Assembly: GCA_009781675.1 (NCBI GenBank)
Contig: WQVG01000002.1
Span: 81,996-145,995, forward strand
Origin: Candidatus Bathycorpusculum acetigenes
GTDB taxonomy: Archaea > Thermoproteota > Bathyarchaeia > Bathyarchaeales > Bathycorpusculaceae
Direction: 5' to 3'
Length of the DNA stretch: 64,000 bases
Shown: in pieces, positions 16,808 through 24,779 of the stretch
Position numbering within the stretch: the stretch's first letter is position 1
Layout of the letters: each line of letters begins with the position of its first letter
Position numbers and translations under genes: made by a program
The notes under the pieces: model-generated
Seen by the model: the letters and a program-made list of their open reading frames with translations, nothing else
Database searches by the model: none
What the model was told of the DNA's origin: nothing

Positions 16808-17866
16808 CTATTCGGCTTTGATTATGTGGTAACCTGAGGCTTTGCGTAGGCGGTTCATAACTGCTAGCCCCATACCCTCTGTAGGTACACCCTCAGCAAA
16901 GATAACATCAATGCCTTCTGCGTCAACTTCTCGCAGGAGTCTAAACAGGTTTTGGGCAACTGAGGCCAAATTGGAGCGGCTACCCAAGGATTTTACGATA
17001 TCGGCTTGGTAGGCCGTTTGGGTTTCGTTAGTGGCTAAAACGCCTATGCGATGACCTTTTTGTTTGAAAGATTTTGTTAGTGCTGAAATTTTGGCGGTGA
17101 CTGCTTGGGGGTTTCCTTCAACTATGATGATTTCTGCTTTGGGTGCGTAATGTTTATGCTTCATGCCAGGTGAGAGTGCTTTTTCAATCGGTAATTCGAT
17201 TTCTGTTTGCACAAATGGATGTAATTTTAAATCAGCCATCACCGCTTTTAGGGCTTCGTATGGTGTGCCTCCGGGACGCAGAAGTATGGGGGGGTCAACG
17301 CTTAAGTCGATGACGGTGGATTCTACGCCTATATCTGTGTCGCCGCCGTCTATAGCGGCGTCTATGCGTCCATTGAGATCCTCAAGAACATGTTGTACAG
17401 TGGTTGGACTGGGTTTGCCGGAGAGGTTGGCGCTGGGTGCGGCTATGGGGTGTTTTGTTTGTCTGAGAAGAGTTTGGGCGACTTTGTGTTTGGGTATACG
17501 AATAGCGATGGTATCTAAGCCTGCAACTGTCTCTTTGGGTACATCACTTGAGTGTTTAAAAATGATGGTGAGAGGGCCGGGCCAAAACTGTTCCATCAGT
17601 CGTTCTGCTTTTTGGGAAACTTGCATCACCAACGGATAGACTTCGTTTGTGTTAGCGATGTGTATAATTGGGGGGTTATCGAGTGGACGTTTTTTGGCTT
17701 CAAACAGTCTCAAAATTGCATCGCCGTTGAATGCATCAGCACCGAGACCGTAAACGGTCTCTGTTGGGAATGCCACTAAACCGCCGTGCCGAATGATATC
17801 GGCGGCGGGTTGAATTTTTTTTGGATCAGGGAAATGAGGATTGACCTTTAACAGAAGCGTTTTCAT
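16808..17866 (-). CDS. sua5: Threonylcarbamoyl-AMP synthase Sua5
   Basis: Sua5 makes threonylcarbamoyl-AMP from threonine, bicarbonate and ATP for the t6A37 modification of ANN-decoding tRNAs; KEOPS then transfers it. The N-terminal YrdC domain shows GGLVAFPTETVYGLGADA, KKRPLDNPPIIHI, WPGPLTIIF, IPKHKVAQ and PSANLSGKPSPT. A linker with SPGMKHKHYAP leads to the C-terminal Sua5 domain. The 352-aa length is normal for the two-domain archaeal form. It is a single gene on the minus strand; its neighbours do not share the pathway. Confidence 0.97.
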   Translation of the reverse strand: MKTLLLKVNPHFPDPKKIQPAADIIRHGGLVAFPTETVYGLGADAFNGDAILRLFEAKKRPLDNPPIIHIANTNEVYPLVMQVSQKAERLMEQFWPGPLTIIFKHSSDVPKETVAGLDTIAIRIPKHKVAQTLLRQTKHPIAAPSANLSGKPSPTTVQHVLEDLNGRIDAAIDGGDTDIGVESTVIDLSVDPPILLRPGGTPYEALKAVMADLKLHPFVQTEIELPIEKALSPGMKHKHYAPKAEIIIVEGNPQAVTAKISALTKSFKQKGHRIGVLATNETQTAYQADIVKSLGSRSNLASVAQNLFRLLREVDAEGIDVIFAEGVPTEGMGLAVMNRLRKASGYHIIKAE

Positions 17867-18060
17867 TTCAGGTGCCTTTTTAGTTCTAGTATGAGAGGTT
17901 TTAAGTCGCTGGGAAATGCTTCAGTATTCTCTTAGCTTATTTGTTTCTTTCTATGGAAAACTATCTGTTTGATGACCAAGTTGATAAATCGCCTATGTAT
18001 CAACGGAGATGCATCGTTTTGAGGGTTAGCAACGGATTAGGGCATTGTTTACATGGAGTG

Positions 18061-18435
18061 TTAGATTGCGGTTGGTTCTTTTTTGCTGTCGGTTTTTAGC
18101 ACCTTATCGATGAGGTACATAAAGATTTCTTGTGCCTGGCTTTCGCTTATGTGCTGAAGGTAAACTGAGACTAGAGCAATTTTACCTTTCTTGGCAGCTG
18201 TGTATTCGGCAAACATACGGGCGGAAATTACGTTTTTGTCTCCAAGAATCACAGAGGAAGTGACTGAACTCAGGTTATCTCTGGGTTTAGGAATTGCAAC
18301 CGCTAGGGTGCCTAGTTTGTCCTCTTTTTCGCTTAACATTATCATGATGCTATTTTTTGCTTCCACATAAACTGCTAGGAAGCGGTTATCTTGATGTTCG
18401 ATTTCCTCTTTGATGACGTTAGCCCGCTCACTCAT
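18061..18435 (-). CDS. Small conserved archaeal protein resembling proteasome assembly chaperone 4
   Basis: The 124-aa protein starts MSERANVIKEEIEH and contains FLAVYVEAKNSIMIMLSEKEDKLGTLAVAIP followed by SSVILGDKNVISARMFAEYTAAKKGKIALVSV (split here across two short strands). This strand-helix arrangement looks like the PAC3/PAC4-type fold, and I recall similar archaeal proteins annotated as PAC4-like. If correct, it helps assemble or check proteasome rings. The ATG at 18435 is preferred over the longer frame because GGGAG sits just upstream. No proteasome gene is in the window, so the functional call rests on a family resemblance of moderate strength. Confidence 0.5.
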   Translation of the reverse strand: MSERANVIKEEIEHQDNRFLAVYVEAKNSIMIMLSEKEDKLGTLAVAIPKPRDNLSSVTSSVILGDKNVISARMFAEYTAAKKGKIALVSVYLQHISESQAQEIFMYLIDKVLKTDSKKEPTAI

Positions 18436-18746
18436 TTTTTCTCCCAACGTGCTAAGGGGGTTGCGGCTTAAAAATACTTTCACAAGGCGCCAAACAAGTC
18501 ATCAGGGTTTTAGATAGCCAAGTTTCCTAAAGACAGGGAAGTTTAGCAGTTGCGCAAACGCGGTTTGTGGAGTGACGTTTTTGGGTTAGCTGGGAGTTAG
18601 GGTTATGTTTAAAGGGGATACGTTGGGTTAGAGTTTCCGAAATATAGTAATTTTTCTGTGAATCGAGGCATCAAGGGTCTTTGATGTCGAGTTGGAAATG
18701 CTTAATTAAGGGCGTTTGTCTTTTCTGGGTACGGAAGGAATAAACT

Positions 18747-19121
18747 TTGAGTGATGAATTATCCAAGTTACCGCCTAATGTTCAAGAGAGGTTACTTAGG
18801 CTCCAGCAATTACAACAGACGCTACAATCGATTTTGGCACAGAAACAGCAGGTTGATATGGAGAAAGCTGAAGTTGAGCAGACACTGGCTGAATTAGCCA
18901 AAACTGCTGATGAGGCAGTCATCTACAAAGCGGCCGGTTCACTTTTGATTAAAGCAGAGAAGATGAAGGTTACTGAAGACCTCAACGAACGCAAGTCACT
19001 TCTGGACACTCGCAGTACCGTTATTGCCCGCCAAGAAGAGCGTTTGAAAGCTCAAGTTAAAGAATCCCAAACTAAACTGCAGGAAGACCTCAGCCCAGTC
19101 TCAGGTCAATCCCTCTCTTAA
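18747..19121 (+). CDS. pfdB: Prefoldin subunit beta
   Basis: Prefoldin is a jellyfish-shaped alpha2beta4 co-chaperone that captures unfolded proteins and hands them to the thermosome. The 124-aa protein is two long coiled-coil helices (LSKLPPNVQERLLRLQQLQQ and later ERLKAQVKESQTKLQ) joined by the beta hairpin that carries the GSLLIKAE segment, as in archaeal beta subunits. It begins with TTG at 18747, behind GGAAGGA. The gene is followed 10 bases later by DUF3194 and then a DHH gene, a grouping typical of archaea. The alpha subunit is not in the window. Confidence 0.96.
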   Translation: MSDELSKLPPNVQERLLRLQQLQQTLQSILAQKQQVDMEKAEVEQTLAELAKTADEAVIYKAAGSLLIKAEKMKVTEDLNERKSLLDTRSTVIARQEERLKAQVKESQTKLQEDLSPVSGQSLS

Positions 19122-19131
19122 ACGGGACTTG

Positions 19132-19425
19132 ATGCGGTTGGATGATCTCGGCTTTCCAGAGCTAACTGCCGAGCAAATCGAACTTTTATGTCAAACCACC
19201 GAAACCGTAGCTCGCAGATATATCCTAAATCAAGTTCCGGGTAAAGATGTTTGTCGGCTTGATATTTCAGTTGAAGTTGAAGGTACTAAGCCCGTCAATG
19301 TCGTCATAGAAGTTGACTTGCTTCTCTCAAAACAAGCCGGAACTGTGGATGTAGAAACGTTAGTTAAGGAAGCAGTGGATGCTGGGCATGATGCGGCTGA
19401 AAATTTTTTGAGAAAGATACAATGA
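19132..19425 (+). CDS. DUF3194 family archaeal protein
   Basis: This 97-aa protein is the DUF3194 family, seen next to prefoldin beta in many archaea; its biochemical role is not known to me. It is a small alpha/beta protein with a helix (TAEQIELLCQTTETVARRYI), a strand pair (RLDISVEVEG and VNVVIEVDLLL) and a C-terminal helix. The ATG at 19132 is used, though a TTG one codon upstream is equally possible. It overlaps the start of the DHH gene by 4 bases, so the three genes form one operon. Confidence 0.88.
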   Translation: MRLDDLGFPELTAEQIELLCQTTETVARRYILNQVPGKDVCRLDISVEVEGTKPVNVVIEVDLLLSKQAGTVDVETLVKEAVDAGHDAAENFLRKIQ

Positions 19426-20432
19426 GCTTCAAAGAATTACTTGCAGTTTTAGAGGAAAGGCAAGCGGGATTTGTGGTGCTGATGTGCCATCGCAGTGCTG
19501 ACGCCGACTCGATTTGTTCAGCCTATGGCCTGCAGGGATTAATCAAACGATTTCTGCCCAGCGTTGTGGTGGAAATCGGTTGCCCAGCTGGCATCAACAA
19601 ACCGGCCAAGACGTTGCTAGAATATCTGCCTATATCAGTTAACCTCAAACCCAACATTGAATCCGCAGAAGCCATCGTACTTTTGGATATGAATACGGTG
19701 GAACAGCTTGACGAGGCCGCCGATGCCGTCAGGAAATCGGTTGCCCCAAAAATTATCATTGACCATCACGCGCCAAACCAGGAAACCATGCAGATATGTA
19801 GACTTTGCGTAATCGATGACAAAGCAGCTGCAAACTGTGAACTTATCTACCGGCTCTATGCAGAAGCAGAAGTCAAACCCAACCTAAATGAGGCAAAGGC
19901 GTTGTTTGTAGGTATCGCTTTTGACACCCGTCATTTTGCATTAGCAAATTCCCCCACGTTTGGTATACTTGCGGCCCTAGTAGCAGAGGGTATAGATGCA
20001 CAGCAGACACTTGCTCAATTTGCCCTACCCATCGATACCTCTGAGCGTATTGCTAAACTCAAAGCGTGCAAACGGGCAAAAATTGTCCAGATTGAAGAAT
20101 GGATAGTTGCGCTGTCGCATGTGAGTGCTTATCAGGCGCCAGCAGCAAAAGCGCTTGTAGATTTGGGGGCACATATATCGGCAGTTGCAGGAAAAAAAAA
20201 TGGAAAAATTGAAATCAGCCTTCGAAGCGTCCGCCAGTTCAACGAGGGTACAGGTATTCATCTTGGAACCGACATTGCAGCTCCGCTGGGGGAGTATTTG
20301 CAGGGTGTCGGAGGGGGCCATGCGATGGCGTCTGGCGTGAGCGGTAAGGGAGAAATTCAAGATGCACTCAAACAATGCTTGACTCTGTTAAAACAAAAGC
20401 TTCAAATGAAAAACTCAACTGCAGAGAACTAA
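19422..20432 (+). CDS. DHH family phosphoesterase
   Basis: DHH/DHHA1 proteins are Mn-dependent phosphodiesterases or exonucleases related to RecJ and NrnA. Metal motifs are visible: HRSADADSICSAYG near residues 23-36 (the DxD motif), LLDMNTVEQL and the DHH motif IIDHHAPNQ. The C-terminal half has the substrate-binding DHHA1 domain with the glycine-rich GVGGGHAMASGVSG. The 336-aa length fits stand-alone archaeal members. The start overlaps DUF3194 as ATGA. The substrate (nanoRNA, DNA or cyclic dinucleotide) cannot be told from sequence; the link to prefoldin is positional and of unknown meaning. Confidence 0.93.
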   Translation: MSFKELLAVLEERQAGFVVLMCHRSADADSICSAYGLQGLIKRFLPSVVVEIGCPAGINKPAKTLLEYLPISVNLKPNIESAEAIVLLDMNTVEQLDEAADAVRKSVAPKIIIDHHAPNQETMQICRLCVIDDKAAANCELIYRLYAEAEVKPNLNEAKALFVGIAFDTRHFALANSPTFGILAALVAEGIDAQQTLAQFALPIDTSERIAKLKACKRAKIVQIEEWIVALSHVSAYQAPAAKALVDLGAHISAVAGKKNGKIEISLRSVRQFNEGTGIHLGTDIAAPLGEYLQGVGGGHAMASGVSGKGEIQDALKQCLTLLKQKLQMKNSTAEN

Positions 20433-20554
20433 GTCATTCTTAAAAGGTTTAGGTTTATCAGAGCGGCTTAGTTATGCAACGTTTGACTATAGTAGTGTAT
20501 GTTGATGCCCGAAAAAGCGCGAGAGGCACCAATCAATAATAGTTCAAGAGTAAG

Positions 20555-20668
20555 ATGGCTCTTAAGTTTATGAGAAAATGGGTCGCCAAAAGTTTTGCTG
20601 GTCCGTTAGTTAAATTGAGATATGGTGAGTCTGTTCCTACTCCACTACCGGAAATGGGTATCTCATAG
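20555..20668 (+). CDS. Possible small protein or remnant, 37 aa
   Basis: The frame runs from ATG at 20555 to TAG at 20666-20668 and encodes MALKFMRKWVAKSF, then a GPLVKLRYGES segment and PTPLPEMG. The pattern (basic helix, short Pro/aromatic segment, PxPE) recalls the extreme N-terminus of NuoI/HycF-type polyferredoxin subunits, but the Cys clusters that should follow are absent. No strong Shine-Dalgarno precedes it. A hairpin with a T-rich tail lies 32 bases downstream. It could be a small independent protein or a truncated remnant. The minus-strand frame over the same bases looks like a shadow. Confidence 0.25.
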   Translation: MALKFMRKWVAKSFAGPLVKLRYGESVPTPLPEMGIS

Positions 20669-20700
20669 TTTTTCACATTATAATGGTGAATTACTGTTTG

Positions 20701-20749
20701 TGCCGGCGGTTTCACAGGCGCTCCTCACCGGCATATTTTATTGTTTTTA
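20701..20749 (+). terminator. Inverted repeat with T-rich tail
   Basis: TGCCGG (20701-20706) pairs with CCGGCA (20728-20733), with 21 nt between, and is followed by a T-rich stretch to 20749. It lies just after the 37-codon frame. Archaeal termination depends mostly on T-tracts, so the hairpin may be incidental. Confidence 0.3.
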
Positions 20750-21169
20750 ATAGATTTAAGATTTATTCTGTAGCAAGAGATCCCAAATAATTAGTCTACA
20801 ACCATATGCAATCTTGGTGGATCGCAGAATATAACAAACAAGTCATCCCACAACTATAGTAGCTCACCCATTCAGTCAGTTTCTGCTCCATAAGGGCATT
20901 TGTGTGCTGTCAGATAAGGCTTGTTTTCTGTCCAGCAAATTTGGAGATCATTTGAAAATGAGAATATCTTACTATACGATATGGGGTTCACAGCATTATG
21001 GTTTGAAATATAGATTTACCTGCTGATGATAGTATGTTTAGAGAGTTTAGAGATATTTAGATGGTATATAGGGAAATTTTAATTACATCAGAACCATTTA
21101 GGAATAAAAAACAGAACTGGGTAGCTACGCTTAAATGAGCATCACACATAAAGTGAGCAGGCACAAAAT

Positions 21170-22021
21170 ATGGCACTGATAGAAACCAAGGGCCTCACCT
21201 ACACCTATCCAGGCACATCCAAGCCTTCCATCCACGATGTGTCCATCAAAATAGAGAAAGGAGAATTCGTCCTAATCACAGGCCCCAGTGGTTGCGGCAA
21301 GACAACTTTGTGCAGATGTTTCAATGGATTGGTGCCGCATTTCTATCAGGGCGAAATCAAAGGCGAAATAACGGTTGCAGGCATAAATACCCTTGACCAG
21401 CACACCTACGAAATAGCAAAACATGTGGGTCTAGTTTTCCAAAATCCAGAAAATCAACTGTTCGCCCTTTCAATCGAGAAAGATGTGGCGTTCGGCTTAG
21501 AAAACATGGGCACCGCTCGGGAAGAGATGCGTAAAAAAGTCGATTGGGCACTTCACCAAACCGGTATCTATGACATTCGAGAGCGTTCTCCGCATGAAAT
21601 CAGCGGCGGACAGCAGCAACGGGTGGCAATTGCATCAGTCTTGGCTATGGAACCCGAGATTATCGTTTTGGATGAACCCACATCCTTTTTGGATCCCCTG
21701 AGTGCAGAAAAAATTTTTGATGTTATCTACAAGCTCAACAAAGAGCAGGGAATCACCGTGGTGCTGGTTGAGCACCGGCTGGATTTAACGGCAAAATATA
21801 CCAACCATCTCATTGTTATGGATCAGGGCACTGTGCGATTGGAGGGTGACCCACGTGATATTCTCAGCAACGAAGAAACCCGACGTATTGGTGTCGGCAT
21901 CCCCAAAGCGACCCTGCTCTACCAGATGCTTAAAAAAGAAAACTGTAATCTAGGCAATAAAACGCCGCTGGGTTCTGAGGAATTGGCAGATCAAATCTTG
22001 GAGGAACTAAAGGGTGATTGA
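21170..22021 (+). CDS. ecfA1: ECF transporter ATPase EcfA (first copy)
   Basis: This is one of two ATPases of an energy-coupling-factor importer. Walker A is GPSGCGKTT, the Q-loop region is VFQNPENQLFALSIEKDVAFG, the ABC signature is SGGQQQR and Walker B is IIVLDEPTSFLD followed by the switch His in VLVEHRLD. The FQNPENQ/ENMG features match the EcfA group. The 283-aa length is normal. It overlaps the next ATPase by 8 bases; A-A'-T order is a group II (shared) ECF module, able to serve several S subunits encoded elsewhere. No S subunit lies beside it. Confidence 0.95.
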   Translation: MALIETKGLTYTYPGTSKPSIHDVSIKIEKGEFVLITGPSGCGKTTLCRCFNGLVPHFYQGEIKGEITVAGINTLDQHTYEIAKHVGLVFQNPENQLFALSIEKDVAFGLENMGTAREEMRKKVDWALHQTGIYDIRERSPHEISGGQQQRVAIASVLAMEPEIIVLDEPTSFLDPLSAEKIFDVIYKLNKEQGITVVLVEHRLDLTAKYTNHLIVMDQGTVRLEGDPRDILSNEETRRIGVGIPKATLLYQMLKKENCNLGNKTPLGSEELADQILEELKGD

Positions 22022-22838
22022 GGTAGAAGGCATCTATTACAGCTATCCCAGCAAGGTTGAAGCGTTAAGGGGCGTCTCGCTTAATATCAAAGACGGGGAA
22101 TTTGTCGCCATCATGGGACAGAACGGCGCAGGCAAATCCACTCTTGTCAAGCACTTCAACGGATTGCTTAAGCCCTCAGTGGGCACTGTTACAGTGGATG
22201 GAATAAAAACTGTCAAATCCAGTGTCGCCACTCTGGCCCGTAATGTGGGGTTTGTGTTCCAGAACCCTGACCATCAGCTTTTTAGTGAAACCGTTGAGGA
22301 GGAAATCGGATTTGCACTCAAAAACTTTGGGTTTGATGTTAAAGTTATCGAAGAGCGTATCACATGGTCGCTCGAGTTGCTTTCGCTTTCACAGTACCGT
22401 AAAACCTCACCGTTTCTGTTAAGCGGCGGGGAGCGTAAACGGGTGGCTCTGGCATCAGTTTTGGCATGTGATCCCAAGATGTTGGTTTTAGATGAACCCA
22501 CCATCGGACAGGATTATGAGCAGAAAGAGAAGCTACGGCAGTTTATTATGCAACTACAATCACAGGGAAAAACAGTTATCGCCGTTACCCATGATGTGGA
22601 GTTTGTGGCGGAATGTAATCCACGGGTGGTTTTGATGAAGGAGGGTAAAATAGTCGCTGATGGGCAGGGGCATCAAATTCTAACTGATCCAGCTATGCTG
22701 GAGGCAGCTTCGATTGTGTTACCTCAAATCGCGCAGGTATTTACTAAACTATCTGCACTAGGTTTATCTAAAGACATCATTAATATCGATGAAGCTAAAA
22801 GGGTTCTGCTAAAAGCCATGGAGAAGCATAAGCGATGA
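22014..22838 (+). CDS. ecfA2: ECF transporter ATPase EcfA' (second copy)
   Basis: This is the second nucleotide-binding subunit, pairing with the first as a heterodimer. Motifs are Walker A GQNGAGKST, FQNPDHQLFSETVEEEIGF, signature LSGGERKR and Walker B MLVLDEPTIGQD with VTHDVEF. The 274-aa length is usual. GTG (22014) is used as start and lies inside the end of the previous gene; the stop overlaps the start of ecfT by 4 bases. The C-terminal tail (residues 230-274) is the typical EcfA helix bundle. Confidence 0.95.
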   Translation: MIEVEGIYYSYPSKVEALRGVSLNIKDGEFVAIMGQNGAGKSTLVKHFNGLLKPSVGTVTVDGIKTVKSSVATLARNVGFVFQNPDHQLFSETVEEEIGFALKNFGFDVKVIEERITWSLELLSLSQYRKTSPFLLSGGERKRVALASVLACDPKMLVLDEPTIGQDYEQKEKLRQFIMQLQSQGKTVIAVTHDVEFVAECNPRVVLMKEGKIVADGQGHQILTDPAMLEAASIVLPQIAQVFTKLSALGLSKDIINIDEAKRVLLKAMEKHKR

Positions 22839-23620
22839 GTATCTTTGATGGCTTAAAATTCCGCAAAGTCAACTCGCTTATCCACAATCTTGATCCACGT
22901 ATCAAATTCGTTTATGTCATCGGGGTCTTCATTGCCGCCCTTCTTTTTCTCCAGATAATCCCACTCCTTGCACTGTTTGTAATACAGTTACCGTTTGTGT
23001 TTTTGGCGCGTGTCCAGCAACAGTGGCTACGTTCTCTGCGGGGAGCCGCTTTTTTGGCGGCATTTATCTTTCTTATCAACATAGCGACAAACTTCTTTGG
23101 AGGAGGTTATACGTTAACGCCAAGCAATATCGAAGGTGCAGCGGCTATGACCCTTCGGTTCGTAGTGTTAGTAGAATCATTTTCGGTGTTCTTCTTAACC
23201 ACTTCTCCGGATCATTTGGGGTTAGCATTGGAACAGTCTCGTGTGCCCTACGAGTTTGCATTTGCCTTCACTGCTGCCGTACGCTTCGTGCCGGTGCTGG
23301 CTGAGGAAGCCCAAACAATCATGGACGCACAGAAAGCCCGAGGATTAGAACTTGAGAAAGGCAACCTGCTCAAACGCATCCGCAACTACATCCCCATCCT
23401 GATTCCTCTAATTGTAAGCGCCATCCGACGAAGCCTTGAACTTGCCGAAGCCATGGAGTCCCGGGCTTGGGGTGCATGCAAAAAACGCACTAACCTCTAC
23501 TCATTGCAATTACACAAAGGCGACTATGCATTAATTGGGATTACAGCAACAATTTTGGTAAGTGCAATCTACGCATACTTCTTTGTGTCAATCCCCACAA
23601 TTGTGAACCTGCTATCATAA
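22835..23620 (+). CDS. ecfT: ECF transporter transmembrane subunit EcfT
   Basis: EcfT is the membrane scaffold that couples the two ATPases to S subunits. The 261-aa protein opens with LIHNLDPRIKFVYVIGVF, a hallmark of the family, and has several hydrophobic segments. The coupling helix motifs are visible: AQKARGLELEKGN and EAMESRAWGACKKR, each with the A-R-G/A signature that docks in the EcfA grooves. It is the last gene of the ecfA-ecfA'-ecfT operon and a gap of 152 bases separates it from the next gene. Confidence 0.93.
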   Translation: MSIFDGLKFRKVNSLIHNLDPRIKFVYVIGVFIAALLFLQIIPLLALFVIQLPFVFLARVQQQWLRSLRGAAFLAAFIFLINIATNFFGGGYTLTPSNIEGAAAMTLRFVVLVESFSVFFLTTSPDHLGLALEQSRVPYEFAFAFTAAVRFVPVLAEEAQTIMDAQKARGLELEKGNLLKRIRNYIPILIPLIVSAIRRSLELAEAMESRAWGACKKRTNLYSLQLHKGDYALIGITATILVSAIYAYFFVSIPTIVNLLS

Positions 23621-23772
23621 CACAGTAGACTAATAGACCACGTGCGATTAACGCCTCGTTAAGCTAAATTTCGCAGTTTTAGCTACCGATACTTTGAGTA
23701 TCTTTATTGTACATGAAAGATAGACTTAAGAAGTGAAAGAAGATAGTAAAAATAGAATTTGAGTAATCAAAG

Positions 23773-24657
23773 ATGATGGTTATGGCTGAGCGTACTCGTT
23801 TTGGGCCTGCAGGTGTACCACCTATGTTTCGGTTGCTAGGTGCTTCTACGTTTGACACGCCGCGTCTGCTTCGGGAGGAAGGTTTAGATGCCTTGGAATA
23901 TCAAGCGGTACGATGGGGACCAAAACCGCAGATAAAAGAGATAGACGCTCGCCGGCTCGGCGAAGAAGCCAAGAAGAACGATGTCAAACTCAGCATGCAT
24001 GGCAGTTACTTCATCAACCTCTCAGGCAAACGCGAGGTGGTTGAAGCCAGCAAGCGCCGTATGATAGCGTGTGCAATCGGGGCAGAATGGATGGGCGCGG
24101 GGGTCATGGTTTTTCACACTGGATTCTACGGTTTGTTCGAAAAAGACTACGCTCTTAAAAATTGCATTACAGCATTAAAAGAAGTTAGTGCAGAAATGAA
24201 AAGCCTAGGTTTAAAGGTGAAATTGGGGCCCGAAACCATGGGACGTAAATCTCAAGTTGGTAACTTGGAGGAAATCATAACCATCAACCGTGAAGTCGAA
24301 GATACCCAACTGGTTGTAGACTGGGGACATCTCCACGCACTGCATCAAGGAGCTTTAAAAACCGCAGACGACATGCGGAAAGTAGTTGAAAAAATCGAGC
24401 AGGAACTGGATACTCAAACCCTTCGCAATATGCACTGCCACTTCTCAAAAATTGAATTTGCCAGTCAAGGAGAAAAAAAACATCATACACTCGATGAACA
24501 ACAATTTGGACCTGACTTCCGCATGCTATCAGAGGTGATTTTGGATTTTAAGATGCACCCTACGTTGATCTGCGAGTCACCAATTCTAGATATTGATGCA
24601 CGGAAAATGAAAGAAACACTACAGCAGGCCCAAGATCAAAGGGTCAATCGGATCTAA
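23773..24657 (+). CDS. nfo: Endonuclease IV-type AP endonuclease (TIM barrel)
   Basis: Endonuclease IV cuts the backbone 5' of abasic sites in base excision repair using three zinc ions. The barrel shows the metal ligands in order: MHGSYFINL (His), VFHTGFYG (His), LGPETMG (Glu), VVDWGHLHA (Asp and His), NMHCHFS (His) and ICESP (Glu). The protein is 294 aa. An ATG three codons inside (MAERTRFG) is an alternative start. It is a single gene next to the helicase operon on the opposite strand, and it sits in a window with AlkD, UvrABC and SSB. A sugar-isomerase-like role is possible for this fold but the ligand set favours endonuclease IV. Confidence 0.85.
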   Translation: MMVMAERTRFGPAGVPPMFRLLGASTFDTPRLLREEGLDALEYQAVRWGPKPQIKEIDARRLGEEAKKNDVKLSMHGSYFINLSGKREVVEASKRRMIACAIGAEWMGAGVMVFHTGFYGLFEKDYALKNCITALKEVSAEMKSLGLKVKLGPETMGRKSQVGNLEEIITINREVEDTQLVVDWGHLHALHQGALKTADDMRKVVEKIEQELDTQTLRNMHCHFSKIEFASQGEKKHHTLDEQQFGPDFRMLSEVILDFKMHPTLICESPILDIDARKMKETLQQAQDQRVNRI

Positions 24658-24779
24658 TTTATAGAAGCCCAACATTTTTTTGATTTGCATCATGGTTGAA
24701 ATCGAAGCCAACTCTCGCGCATATGCGTTCGCAATGATAAAATCATGCAAATTAGACATCATTGATCTAGTTTAGCAAG

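Larger units (their letters stand above)
20433..21169. other. Long intergenic region between DHH and ECF transporter genes
   Basis: These 737 bases hold no established gene. A 37-codon reading frame (20555-20668) followed by a hairpin with a T-rich tail (20701-20749) may be a small gene or a remnant. The rest, 20750-21169, is AT-rich and should include the promoter of the ECF operon. I see no recognised riboswitch fold. Confidence 0.5.

Noticed and set aside
18655..18690. Hairpin CATCAA / TTGATG upstream of prefoldin as a snoRNA or riboswitch
   Set aside because: Only a short stem with no C/D or H/ACA boxes that I can place; not enough to call.
20533..20715. 60-codon minus-strand ORF before the ECF operon
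   Set aside because: No ribosome site and no resemblance; it overlaps the plus-strand 37-codon frame that has a somewhat more protein-like pattern.
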